From positions 372,001 to 436,000 of the forward strand of contig CAVXKO010000005.1 in assembly GCA_963762315.1 (NCBI GenBank): 64,000 nt of DNA. Reading direction: 5' to 3'. Source of the stretch: RPQJ01 sp963762315 (GTDB taxonomy: Bacteria > Pseudomonadota > Gammaproteobacteria > Steroidobacterales > Steroidobacteraceae). The notes beneath the pieces are model-generated. The model saw only the letters and a program-made list of their open reading frames with translations, was not told the DNA's origin and ran no database searches. The translations under genes were made by a program, and so were the position numbers. This document shows, in pieces, positions 1 through 9,416 of the stretch (position 1 is the stretch's first letter; every line of letters starts with the position of its first letter).

Positions 1-323
1 GGGCCGCGCTCGTCGATCGGGCGGCCGAGCACGTCCATCACGCGGCCGAGCACGCCCGGGCCGACCGGCACCGAGATGGCGGCACCCGTGTTGCGCACCT
101 TCATGCCGCGCTGCAGGCCGTCGGACGAACCGAGGGCGATCGTGCGCACGACGCCGTCGCCGAGCTGCTGCTCGACCTCGAACGTCAGGCCCTTCTCGGC
201 CAGCGGGTTGCCGCTGTCCTCGAGGACGAGCGCGTCATAGACCTTGGGCATCCCGTCACGCGGGAACTCGATGTCGATGACCGCGCCGATGGTCTGGACG
301 ATGGTGCCGAGAGCTTGTGACAT
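1..323 (-). CDS. atpD: ATP synthase F1 subunit beta, N-terminal part (gene runs off the left edge)
   Basis: Catalytic beta subunit of the F1Fo ATP synthase, of which only the first 107 or so residues are here. The protein starts MSQALGTIVQTIGAVIDIEF and contains the N-terminal beta-barrel domain, ending near the conserved VLGRVMDVLGRPIDE stretch that precedes the nucleotide-binding domain. The Walker A and catalytic Glu lie outside the window. It follows atpG by 57 nt on the same strand, as in the usual atpIBEFHAGDC order, so atpC is expected just to the left. Identification is safe; nothing can be said about its 3' end. Confidence 0.97.
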   Translation of the reverse strand, partial: MSQALGTIVQTIGAVIDIEFPRDGMPKVYDALVLEDSGNPLAEKGLTFEVEQQLGDGVVRTIALGSSDGLQRGMKVRNTGAAISVPVGPGVLGRVMDVLGRPIDERG

Positions 324-380
324 GATCGTTACTCGACGTGAAAGTTGATTGATGAACGGTTGATGGCTTGAGGAGCCGCG

Positions 381-1271
381 CTACACGGCCGCCGCGCCGC
401 CGACGATCTCGGAAAGTTCCTTCGTGATCGCGGCCTGCCGGCTCTTGTTGTACACGAGCTGCAGCTCGTCGATGATGTTGCGCGCGTTGTCGGACGCGGC
501 CTTCATGGCCACCATGCGCGCCGACTGCTCGGACGCGATGTTGTCGGTGGCCGCCTGGTACACGGCGGTCTCGATGTAGCGCACGAGCAGCTGGTCGAGC
601 ACCGACTGCGGGTCCGGCTCGTACAGGTAGTCCCAGTTGCCGGCCCCGACGTTCGCCTTCATGACCTGGCCGGTCGGCAGGATCCACTCCTGCGGGATCG
701 GGATCATCGTGCCGTGCGTCGGCTCCTGCTTCATCGTGTTGACGAAGCGGGTCGAGAAGATGTGCACCTCGTCGAGGCGGCCTTCGAGGAAGCCGTCGAT
801 GAGCATCTTGACCGGGCCGATCAGGCGCTCGAGCGCCGGGTGGTCGCCGTAGTTCACGACCTGCGACACGACCTTGCCGCCCATGCGGCTCACGAAGCCG
901 AGGCCCTTGTTGCCGATCGTGCAGTACTCGGCCTCGACGCCCTTGGCGAGCCATTCCTTGTGCTGGTTCAGCACGAGGCGCAGCAGGTTGGTGTTAAGGC
1001 CGCCGCACAGGCCCTTGTCGGTGGTGATGACCACGACCCCGACGCGCTTGACGCTCTCGCGCCGCGTGAGCAGCGGGTGCTTGTACTCCGTGTTGGCGCG
1101 CGCCGCATGCATCGTGATGTCGAGCAGGCGCTGGGCGTACGGGCGGCCGCGCCGCATGCGCTCCTGCGCTTTCTTCATCTTCGACGCAGCGACCATTTCC
1201 ATCGCCTTGGTGATCTTGCGCGTGTTCTGCACGCTCTTGATCTTGAGGCGGATTTCCTTGGTTCCGGCCAT
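381..1271 (-). CDS. atpG: ATP synthase F1 subunit gamma
   Basis: Central stalk (gamma) subunit that rotates inside the alpha3beta3 ring and couples proton flow to catalysis. The 296-residue product begins MAGTKEIRLKIKSVQNTRKI and keeps the family N-terminal signature KITKAMEMVAASKMKKAQ and the C-terminal helix (RMVAMKAASDNARNIIDEL) that forms the coiled-coil rotor. Its length is close to the family norm of about 287. It sits 38 nt downstream of atpA and 57 nt upstream of atpD in one operon. Confidence 0.98.
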   Translation of the reverse strand: MAGTKEIRLKIKSVQNTRKITKAMEMVAASKMKKAQERMRRGRPYAQRLLDITMHAARANTEYKHPLLTRRESVKRVGVVVITTDKGLCGGLNTNLLRLVLNQHKEWLAKGVEAEYCTIGNKGLGFVSRMGGKVVSQVVNYGDHPALERLIGPVKMLIDGFLEGRLDEVHIFSTRFVNTMKQEPTHGTMIPIPQEWILPTGQVMKANVGAGNWDYLYEPDPQSVLDQLLVRYIETAVYQAATDNIASEQSARMVAMKAASDNARNIIDELQLVYNKSRQAAITKELSEIVGGAAAV

Positions 1272-1309
1272 GTCTTGTTGCTACCTGTGCTTCGAGTGCG
1301 AAACGGGGC

Positions 1310-2851
<1,542 letters not shown>

Positions 2852-2914
2852 GTTGCCAATCCTCTGCAGGCCTGCCGCAACACGCGGCGTGGGCCGTTGA
2901 TTCGTTTCCGGTCG

Positions 2915-3451
2915 TCAGCCAGTCAGTTCGGTCCCGAGACGCTCGAGCTTGTTCGCGAGCGAGCCGTCGATGAGCATGTCGCCCGAGCGCACCACCGCGC
3001 CGCCGATCAACGCAGGATCGACAGTGCATTGCAACCGCACGTCGCGGCGCAGTCGTGCGCGCAGGGCTTTGGTGAGGCGCTCGCGCTGGGCATCGCTCAA
3101 CTCGGCCGCAGAAACGACCTCGACGTCGGCGACGTTCTGGTCCTCGGCCTTCAGCTCGTCGAAGCGGTCGGCTATCTCCGGCAGGTAGTCGACGCGGCCG
3201 TTCTCGGCGAGCAGGTCGAGGAATGCCCGGGCATGCGCGTCGAGCGCGCTGCCGCAGACGCCCGCGATCAGCTCCACGAGCTGGCGCTTGCCGACTCCCG
3301 GGCTGCTTTCGAACGCGCCGAACTCGTCGCTCAGCACGACCGAACGCGCGGTCCCGAGCCAGCCCGACCAGGTGTCGAGCTTGCCCTGCTCCCTCGCGTA
3401 GGCGAACGCCGCCTTCGCATAGGGTCTCGCTACGGTGGCTTTCTCAGCCAT
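2915..3451 (-). CDS. atpH: ATP synthase F1 subunit delta
   Basis: Delta subunit (OSCP homologue) that ties the top of F1 to the peripheral b-subunit stalk. The 178-residue product starts MAEKATVARPYAKAAFAYA, the typical N-terminal helical bundle signature of the family, and ends with the conserved GGAVVRSGDMLIDGSLANKL segment. Length matches the family (about 177). It lies between atpF and atpA with short gaps, as expected for the operon. Confidence 0.97.
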   Translation of the reverse strand: MAEKATVARPYAKAAFAYAREQGKLDTWSGWLGTARSVVLSDEFGAFESSPGVGKRQLVELIAGVCGSALDAHARAFLDLLAENGRVDYLPEIADRFDELKAEDQNVADVEVVSAAELSDAQRERLTKALRARLRRDVRLQCTVDPALIGGAVVRSGDMLIDGSLANKLERLGTELTG

Positions 3452-3493
3452 GCGTCGTTACTCCAGGTCCCGTTTCGATGGGTGCCGCGGCCC

Positions 3494-3979
3494 TCAGGCC
3501 TTGGCGCCCTCGATCTCGCGGGCGAGCTGTTCGATCAGGTCGGCGTGCGCCTTCGGATCGATCTCGCGTTGCAGCAGCTTCGAGGCTCCGGCCACGGCCA
3601 GGGCCGCCACGTCCTTGCGGAGCGCGTCGCGGGCCCGCGCCTGCTCGAGGTTGATCTCCTGCTTGGCATCGCCGACGAGCCGCTGGCCTTCCGCGATCGC
3701 GGTGCCGCGCGCCTCCTCCACGATCTCGTTGGAGCGCTTGCCGGCCTGGTCGATGATCTTCACGGCTTTCTGCCGGGCTTCGTCTACGATCGACTGGGCT
3801 TGGCCATGCGCGCTCGACAGCTCGTTCTGGCCGCGCTCGGCGGCAGCGAGGCCTTCGGCGATCTTCTTCTGGCGATCATCGACTGCCTTGGTGATCGGCG
3901 GCCAGATGAACTTCCAGGAGAACCAGATCAGGACCCCGAACACCAGCATCTGGCCGAGCAGCGTCGCATTGATATCCAT
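3494..3979 (-). CDS. atpF: ATP synthase Fo subunit b
   Basis: Peripheral stalk b subunit. The 161-residue protein starts MDINATLLGQMLVFGVLIWF with a single N-terminal membrane helix, then KFIWPPITKAVDDRQKKIAEGL and a long charged, alanine-rich helix that would dimerise as a coiled coil. Length and layout match E. coli b (156 residues). It follows atpE by 24 nt. Confidence 0.97.
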   Translation of the reverse strand: MDINATLLGQMLVFGVLIWFSWKFIWPPITKAVDDRQKKIAEGLAAAERGQNELSSAHGQAQSIVDEARQKAVKIIDQAGKRSNEIVEEARGTAIAEGQRLVGDAKQEINLEQARARDALRKDVAALAVAGASKLLQREIDPKAHADLIEQLAREIEGAKA

Positions 3980-4003
3980 GACGACGTCCTCGCGTGGGGC
4001 CGG

Positions 4004-4276
4004 TTAGCCGAATTTCGCGAGCAGCGGGTTCGCGAACGCGAAGAACATCGCGAGCGCAACGCCGATCAGGAACGCCGCATCGATGAGGCCGGCGAGCAGG
4101 AACATGCGGGTCTGCAGCGTCGGGATCAGTTCCGGCTGGCGAGCCGCGGCTTCGAGGAACTTCGAGCCCATGATGCCGATGCCGATGCAGGCGCCGATGG
4201 CGCCCAGGCCGATGATCAGGCCGAGTGCGATCGCGGTGTAACCCTGGACCTGTGCGATGAGCGCGAGGTTTTCCAT
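4004..4276 (-). CDS. atpE: ATP synthase Fo subunit c
   Basis: Ring-forming c subunit of Fo: two membrane helices joined by a polar loop (ARQPE, residues 45-49). The first helix is glycine-rich (GLGAIGACIGIGIMG) for ring packing. The second contains the proton-carrying acid, Asp66 in GLIDAAFLIG, equivalent to E. coli Asp61, so a proton rather than sodium ring is likely; there is no obvious sodium-binding Gln/Ser pattern. At 90 residues it is about ten longer than the E. coli protein, mainly through its ends. Confidence 0.97.
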   Translation of the reverse strand: MENLALIAQVQGYTAIALGLIIGLGAIGACIGIGIMGSKFLEAAARQPELIPTLQTRMFLLAGLIDAAFLIGVALAMFFAFANPLLAKFG

Positions 4277-4346
4277 CTCTATCTCCTGGCGGAAAGTGCG
4301 GTTGCAGTAAACGGGAAACGAATGCAGTGCGGCGGCCAGCCGTTTT

Positions 4347-5180
4347 CTAGTGGTGCTCGGTGGCCATCGCGGAGTACACGACGGTGAGCATCATGAAGAT
4401 GAACGCTTGCAGCGTGATGATCAGGATGTGGAAGATCGCCCAGACGGCGCCCATGGCGACCTGGCCGAAGAAGCCGAACGTGCTGCCGACGGTCCACGTG
4501 AACAGACCGGCACCGAGCAGGGCGATGAGCATGAACACCAGCTCGCCGGCGTACATGTTGCCGAACAGTCGCATCGCGAGCGAAACGGGCTTCGAGAGCA
4601 GTTCGACCAGGTTGAGCACGAAGTTCGGGATCCACAGCAGCGGATTGCTGCCAAACGGGGCCGTGAACAGTTCGTGGATGTAGCCGCCCGCGCCCTTTGC
4701 CTTGACGCTGTAGAAGAGCACCACGGCGAGCACGGTGAGCGACATCGCGAACGTCGTGTTGGCGTCGGCCGTGGGGACCACGCGCCAGTAGTGCAGGCCG
4801 AAGAGGCCGGCGATCTTGCCCGGCAGGTCGAGCGGCAGCAGGTCCATCGCGTTCATCAGGAACACCCACACGAAGATCGTCAGGGCGAGCGGCGCGAGGA
4901 AACTGCGGTCGAGGTGAAAGACTTCCTTGACGGTGGTGTCGATGAACTCGACCACGATCTCGACGAAGGCTTGCCACTTGCTCGGGACGCCCGTGGTGGC
5001 CTTGCGCGAGGCGGACCAGAACAGGCCGATCGTGACGATGCCGAGCAGCACCGACATGAAGATCGTGTCGACGTGGAAGGACCAGAACCCCTCACCGACC
5101 GTCAGGTGGGTCAGGTGGTGGGTGATGTATTCCGTGCTGTTCGCGGGGCCAGCGGCGGCGGCGTGCTCTGCGGCGGACAT
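4347..5180 (-). CDS. atpB: ATP synthase Fo subunit a
   Basis: Membrane subunit a, which forms the proton half-channels against the c ring. I chose the start at 5180 (MSAAEHAAAAGPANSTEYI) rather than an upstream in-frame ATG, because it follows a GGAG motif and lies 4 nt after the natural stop of atpI. The product is then 277 residues. Several hydrophobic helices are visible, and the essential arginine is in SLAMRLFGNMYAGE (about Arg204), matching E. coli Arg210. The stop is 70 nt before atpE. Confidence 0.96.
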   Translation of the reverse strand: MSAAEHAAAAGPANSTEYITHHLTHLTVGEGFWSFHVDTIFMSVLLGIVTIGLFWSASRKATTGVPSKWQAFVEIVVEFIDTTVKEVFHLDRSFLAPLALTIFVWVFLMNAMDLLPLDLPGKIAGLFGLHYWRVVPTADANTTFAMSLTVLAVVLFYSVKAKGAGGYIHELFTAPFGSNPLLWIPNFVLNLVELLSKPVSLAMRLFGNMYAGELVFMLIALLGAGLFTWTVGSTFGFFGQVAMGAVWAIFHILIITLQAFIFMMLTVVYSAMATEHH

Positions 5181-5184
5181 ATCG

Positions 5185-5611
5185 TTATCCACTCCGACCG
5201 ATCGTTCGTTGTTGCGCCTGCCCGCTCGCGCGGACAGCCCCAAACCAGTACCCGGCGAAGGTCGCGAAGTACGCTGCGAGCAGCGGCACCGCCTCGACCT
5301 TCTGCGACCGGAACGCCGATCACCAGCACGGCGACGGTGAACCCCACCTTCACCAGCCAGCCGACAAGCAAGCCCATGGCCACCCGGCCGAGGCTCGCGC
5401 CCTCGCCCGGACGGAGCATCGCGAACGCCATCAGGGACGTCGCGGCCACTCCGATGCCCGCGCCAACGAGCGCTGACGCGCCGGCGTGTGCACCCCTGGC
5501 GAGGAAGCAGGCGATCGCCACGACCGCCCCGAGCATCACCTGACTCGCGACCACGCCGAGCGCCTGGCGCCGGCCCATCTGCAGGTCGAGGTTGCTCAAG
5601 GCCTCACTCAA
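5185..5611 (-). CDS. atpI: ATP synthase accessory protein I, reading frame interrupted
   Basis: First gene of the atp operon; AtpI is a small membrane protein that assists assembly of the c ring. Translation begins at a TTG codon (SEALSNLDLQMGRRQALG); an internal ATG at 5578 is an alternative. Several hydrophobic helices follow. The frame breaks between about 5308 and 5320: the uninterrupted reading continues into Arg-rich non-membrane sequence, while skipping one base gives FRSQKVEAVPLLAAYFATFA and then GYWFGAVRASG, a proper last membrane helix, with a TAA stop at 5185-5187, 4 nt before atpB. The length of 427 nt (3n+1) fits one extra base. Gene identity rests on position and hydropathy. Confidence 0.8.
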
Positions 5612-5682
5612 ATGCGTCCGGGCAAGGAACGCCGCGAGACTCGAGTTGTCCCGGCATCACGCGGCCTCCGGTAAGCCGCGGA

Positions 5683-5712
5683 ATTATATCCGGTCTTTTT
5701 GCAGTGCTTCAA
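5683..5712 (-). promoter_or_regulatory. Sigma70-type promoter for the atp operon
   Basis: On the minus strand there is a TTGAAG -35 box (5707-5712) and a perfect TATAAT -10 box (5683-5688), separated by 18 bp. It lies about 70 bp upstream of atpI and is the only promoter-like sequence in front of the operon. Initiation would be near 5676. Confidence 0.8.
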
Positions 5713-6015
5713 TCTGGTGAAGTCCCCGGTTGCGGCGCCGCGTGCCCTGGTCTCGCAGACCGTCCGCTGACCGGCTGGAAGCCTTGCGGCAGAGCCAGGT
5801 TTCGGCGTCCACAGCCGCGGCGAGCGGATGCGAGTCGCCCATGGCGGGATGATACGGATCAGGTTAACTAGTATGAAAAACTATCTAATCGACTGAAATT
5901 ATAAACTAAAATCTGACAATGTGTGTTTCTTCTAATGAATCAGGCAACGCGGATCGAGCCGTGTTCACCGTATAGGCTCCCTCGACGCTGATCGCACATC
6001 GCCTCGCGCGACCGG
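5713..6015. other. Gene-free stretch with an AT-rich island between the atp promoter and parB
   Basis: Together with the atp leader this forms a 400-bp gap without a convincing gene. The notable part is about 5863-5945, which is strongly AT-rich in an otherwise GC-rich window (for example AATTATAAACTAAAATCTG). I see no clear hairpin terminator, tRNA or protein in it. It could hold the end of the parB transcript or regulatory sites. Confidence 0.6.
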
Positions 6016-6942
6016 CTACTGGATGTGGGCGAGGATGCCGTCGAGTTCGTCGAGGCTGTTGTAGTTGATGACCAGCTTGCCGCGCCCGCCGCCGGAGTGC
6101 TGCAGTGCGACTTTCGCGCCGAGCTTGTCGGCCAGGTCCTGCTCGAGGCGCGTGATGTTCGGATCGCGGCGCTCGGGCTCGCGTTCCTTTTTCGGATCGG
6201 CGGCGTGCGCCACCATGCGCTTCACCAGCGCCTCCGTCTCGCGCACCGAGAGGCCCTTCTTCGCCACCAGCGCACCGACCTCGGCCTGCTGCCGGCCCGT
6301 CGCCAGCGACAACAGCGCCCGCGCGTGACCCATCTCGATCTGTCGCTCCTCGACCAGCTTCTTCACGTCGTCGGACAGCTCGAGCAGGCGCAGCAGGTTG
6401 CTCACGGCGGCGCGCGAGCGGCCCACGGCATCGGCCGCCTGCTGGTGCGTCATCTCGAACTCGCGGATCAGGCGATCGAGCGCCCGGGCCTCTTCGAGGG
6501 GATTGAGGTTCTCGCGCTGGATGTTCTCGATGAGCGACATCGCCACCGCGGCATCGTCGGGCACGTTGCGAATGACCGCGGGAATCTGGTGCAGGCCCGC
6601 CATCTGCGCTGCACGCCAGCGGCGCTCGCCCGCGATGATCTCGTACCGCAGCGGCTCGCCCGGGCGCTGCGCCACCAGCGGCCGCACCACGATCGGTTGC
6701 ACCACGCCCTGCGCGCGGATCGAGTCGGCCAGTTCCTGCAGGCTCTCGGGCCGCATGTCGAGGCGCGGCTGGTAGCGGCCGCGCTGCAGCAGGTCCACCG
6801 GGATCTTCGCGAGTTCCTCGTCGAGGCCGCGCGGCGCGGGTGACGCTGCGTCCGCCCCGGGGGCGGTTTCCGCCGCGGACGTCTTGGTGCTGCCGAGCAG
6901 GGCCTCGAGGCCGCGGCCCAGCGAAGGTCGCTTGGTTGCCAT
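6016..6942 (-). CDS. parB: Chromosome-partitioning protein ParB
   Basis: CTP-dependent DNA clamp that loads at parS and spreads, working with ParA to segregate the origin. The 308-residue protein starts MATKRPSLGRGLEALLG, with the N-terminal nuclease-like domain containing the GERRWRAAQMAG motif (box II; around residue 108). A helix-turn-helix follows (THQQAADAVGRSRAAVSNLL), then a C-terminal dimerisation region ending DELDGILAHIQ. Two parS sites lie about 45 kb away in recF. Unusually, parB is not adjacent to parA: an opposing pagL-like gene separates them, so parB needs its own promoter in or beyond the 45-bp gap at 6943-6987. Confidence 0.98.
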   Translation of the reverse strand: MATKRPSLGRGLEALLGSTKTSAAETAPGADAASPAPRGLDEELAKIPVDLLQRGRYQPRLDMRPESLQELADSIRAQGVVQPIVVRPLVAQRPGEPLRYEIIAGERRWRAAQMAGLHQIPAVIRNVPDDAAVAMSLIENIQRENLNPLEEARALDRLIREFEMTHQQAADAVGRSRAAVSNLLRLLELSDDVKKLVEERQIEMGHARALLSLATGRQQAEVGALVAKKGLSVRETEALVKRMVAHAADPKKEREPERRDPNITRLEQDLADKLGAKVALQHSGGGRGKLVINYNSLDELDGILAHIQ

Positions 6943-6987
6943 AGTGCGGTAAGTTTAGCGTCAGTAAAGGTCGCGCATCGGGGACTG

Positions 6988-7536
6988 ATGGAATTCAGGG
7001 CAAGAAAGAGCTTCGGGCTGCGGACCGCCCTGATCCTGTTGACCGCCGCCGCAGTCCCCACCCGAGCCGAACTCGCGCCGCCCCCGGACCGACGTCCGGC
7101 CCTCGAGCTGTCAGCCGGCGTCTCGGGCATCTTCGATGAGGGCACCCGGCCCATGCGCTTCGGCGCGGAGTTCTTCTGGCGGCCCGTCACCCCATGGTTC
7201 GTTACGCCCGGGCTCGGCCTCGCCTACACCGAAGGCGGCGCCAGTTTCGTCTTCGCCGATCTGCGCAGGGACTTCTGGATCGACCCGCGCTGGGCCGTCT
7301 CGATCAGCCTGGGCGGCGGCCTGTTCCACGAAGACGGCGGGCTGCACCTCGGCAACGAGATCGAGTTCAGGTCCGGCCTCGCGCTCTCGCGCAGGTTCGG
7401 CGACCGGCTCCGCATCGGGATCGGCTTCGTCCACGTCTCCAACGGCGGGCTCAGCGACAGCAATCCAGGCACCGAGGCCCTGGACCTGCTGATCCACTTT
7501 CCCCTGGGAAGTGCGCGAGCCGCGGCGGCGAACTGA
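6988..7536 (+). CDS. pagL: Lipid A 3-O-deacylase, PagL family
   Basis: Outer-membrane enzyme predicted to remove the 3-O acyl chain of lipid A. The 182-residue product has an N-terminal signal peptide (hydrophobic LRTALILLTAAAVPTRA, cleaved near residue 27) and alternating beta-barrel strands. The PagL catalytic triad is recognisable in FVHVSNGGLSDSNPGTE: His149, Ser151 and Glu163, with the same spacing (2 and 12) as the His-Ser-Glu triad of Pseudomonas PagL. The gene is on the plus strand between parA and parB; its stop codon abuts the parA stop with no gap, so the two transcripts converge. Function in lipid A modification is inferred from the motif. Confidence 0.85.
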   Translation: MEFRARKSFGLRTALILLTAAAVPTRAELAPPPDRRPALELSAGVSGIFDEGTRPMRFGAEFFWRPVTPWFVTPGLGLAYTEGGASFVFADLRRDFWIDPRWAVSISLGGGLFHEDGGLHLGNEIEFRSGLALSRRFGDRLRIGIGFVHVSNGGLSDSNPGTEALDLLIHFPLGSARAAAAN

Positions 7537-8358
7537 TCACTCGAGCGGCTGCCCGTCCTCGTCCAGATCGGACGGCTGCACGCCGAGGCGCGCTTCCTCT
7601 TCGCGGCGGATCATCTCGCCCGCCAGCGCGAGGTAGGCCAGCGCACCGCGCGAATCCTTGTCGTGGTACAGCGCAGCCTTGCCGAAACTCGGCGCCTCGG
7701 CAAGCCGCACGTTGCGCGGGATGACGGTGCGGAACACCTTTTCGCCGAAATGCAGGAGCAGCTGGCCCGACACCTCGTTCGACAGGTTGTTGCGCGGGTC
7801 GAACATCGTGCGCAGGATGCCTTCGAGCTCGAGGTCGGGATTCACGCTGCCCTTGATCTGCTCGATCGTGCCCAGCAGCGCCGAAAGCCCTTCGAGCGCG
7901 TAGTACTCGCACTGCATCGGCACGAGCACGCTGTCGGCCGCCACCAGCGCATTGAGCGTGAGCAGGTTCAGCGCCGGCGGGCAGTCGATGATGATGACGT
8001 CGTAGAGATTGCGGACGGGCTTCAGCGCATTGCGCAGCCGCACTTCGCGCCCGATCTTGGTCATCAGCTGCACTTCGGCCGCGACGAGATCCTGGTTGCC
8101 GGGCAGCACGGTGAAGTGCCCGGGCTCCACCGGCAGCAGGGCGGCGGCGAGTTCGCAATCGCCGAGCAGCACGTCCGTCATCGAGTGCGTGAGGTTCGAC
8201 TTGTCGACGCCGCAGCCCATGGTGGCGTTGCCCTGCGGATCACTGTCGATGAGCAGCACCTTGCGCTGCGTCGCCGCGAGCGACGCGGCGAGGTTCACGG
8301 CGGTGGTCGTCTTGCCGACGCCGCCCTTCTGGTTCGCAATGGCGATGACGCGCTTCAT
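7537..8358 (-). CDS. parA: Chromosome-partitioning ATPase ParA
   Basis: Deviant Walker-type ATPase that forms the nucleoid-bound gradient pulling ParB-parS complexes. The 273-residue protein starts MKRVIAIANQKGGVGKTTTA, with signature Lys11 and Lys16 in the KGGVGKT loop, Walker A' LIDSDPQGN and Walker B VIIIDCPPAL. No N-terminal DNA-binding domain is present, consistent with a chromosomal (Soj-type) ParA. Normally rsmG precedes it directly and parB follows; here a 3.1-kb cassette lies upstream and pagL downstream. Confidence 0.97.
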   Translation of the reverse strand: MKRVIAIANQKGGVGKTTTAVNLAASLAATQRKVLLIDSDPQGNATMGCGVDKSNLTHSMTDVLLGDCELAAALLPVEPGHFTVLPGNQDLVAAEVQLMTKIGREVRLRNALKPVRNLYDVIIIDCPPALNLLTLNALVAADSVLVPMQCEYYALEGLSALLGTIEQIKGSVNPDLELEGILRTMFDPRNNLSNEVSGQLLLHFGEKVFRTVIPRNVRLAEAPSFGKAALYHDKDSRGALAYLALAGEMIRREEEARLGVQPSDLDEDGQPLE

Positions 8359-8726
8359 GGGCCGTCAAGCATACCTGACGGAAAAATAGGGGACATTCAC
8401 CGTTTTCCGGAAAGTCGGTGAATGGCGCCTGTCTTGCGAAGGCTCTGTCGCCGAATCGCGTTGCTGCGGAGGTGGAATTGGAAGAAGCGGACGTTCGCCT
8501 ATGTCCGAGTTCGCCAACTCCGGGTCGTCTTTCGTTGCAGATGAGCGCTGTGACGGGGAGCTACTGTGTCTCTGACCGGTTCGAGTGGCGGGGGGCGCCG
8601 AGCCGCTCGAGCAGCAGGTCGCCCCCCGGGAATGGCGGCAGCGGAAATCGCGTGAATGGCCGGCTCACCGACCACTCACGCGAGACGCTCGCCGCCCGAG
8701 TGGCAGAACTGGGACGCTGAGCGGCC
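8359..8726. other. Gene-free stretch upstream of parA
   Basis: Holds the left member of a pair of GGGGACATTC inverted repeats (8387-8407, with a stem-loop running to 8424) and about 300 bp in which I find no credible protein. An open frame at 8418-8720 has low-complexity Arg/Ser-rich sequence and no family resemblance. The parA promoter must lie here. Confidence 0.6.
8387..8424. repeat. GGGGACATTC palindrome, left copy of a cassette-flanking pair
   Basis: Contains TAGGGGACATTCACCGTTTTC (one 21-mer, 8387-8407), the inverted partner of 11490-11510 (20 of 21 bases match). Locally, CATTCACCG (8394-8402) pairs with CGGTGAATG (8416-8424) to form a stem-loop. Same family as the palindromes at 45574 and 61154. 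Confidence 0.8.
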
Positions 8727-9263
8727 TCAGAACGGGCAGTTGCCCGGATTAGGCGCATCGATGCGCTGCGGCAGACCCGGCGGTACATCGAAGTACGTGG
8801 CCCAGAGTTCGAGGTTCTTGCTTGCGCTCAGGTTGCGTGCGAAATGCACGTGGCCCTGCCCGCGGTCCACGAAGACCTGCCCCGCGACGTACGTCCGCGG
8901 CGTGCACGACGGGTCATCGCCGTCGTAGAACGTCAGTTCGCCGGACTTCACGACCACGACCACCGGCCCTGGGTGGCTGTGCCAGCCGAAGTTCCCGCCG
9001 GGCCCGATGACGATCTGCTGCACGACCGTATCGAGAGAGTTATCGACGTGGATGACCTCCTGCCCGCGGCCGGTGATCTTGAACTTGACGTCGGTCGCGT
9101 CGGCGAACGCACCCCGCGCCACGACCGGTGCCGTCACCACGCCCGACGGCGGTGTCGCGAGCGCCGTGCCGACGGCGCATGCGGTCACCAGGGCGAACGC
9201 GAAGGGGATACGGACGGCACGGGCCTGGGGGACGACCTTGAACCGTGTTCTGAACTCGTTCAT
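8727..9263 (-). CDS. Exported cupin-domain protein
   Basis: A 178-residue protein of unknown substrate. The ATG at 9263 is preceded by AGGAG at good distance and gives a signal peptide (positively charged start, then IPFAFALVTACAVGTALA); longer upstream readings lack this. The mature part is a single conserved beta-barrel (cupin) with WHSHPGPVVVVVKSGELTFY (metal-binding His pair, glycine turn) and the second half GQVFVDRGQGHVHFARN. Periplasmic location is likely. It is transcribed divergently from the TPR regulator at 9417 and shares a roughly 150-bp promoter region with it. Its real role cannot be told from sequence; cupins range from dioxygenases to sugar-binding proteins. Confidence 0.8.
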   Translation of the reverse strand: MNEFRTRFKVVPQARAVRIPFAFALVTACAVGTALATPPSGVVTAPVVARGAFADATDVKFKITGRGQEVIHVDNSLDTVVQQIVIGPGGNFGWHSHPGPVVVVVKSGELTFYDGDDPSCTPRTYVAGQVFVDRGQGHVHFARNLSASKNLELWATYFDVPPGLPQRIDAPNPGNCPF

Positions 9264-9416
9264 GACGTTTTTCTCCTGTTGGTGGACGGGTCCAGGCGGG
9301 ACGCTAAGGGCCAGGCCGTCCGCGAGTAACGACAATCCAGCTAAAAAACGGCTATAAATGAGCGAAACTCGGGTGTGCGCGCGCGGGATGCCGGCGCGCA
9401 GGGGCAGGGAGGCGGG

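Noticed and set aside
4489..4504. TCCACGTGAA-containing parS-like sequence in atpB
   Set aside because: Matches the core only; about five mismatches from the parS consensus overall.
8418..8720. 100-codon open frame upstream of parA
   Set aside because: Low-complexity, no ribosome site and begins inside the repeat stem-loop.
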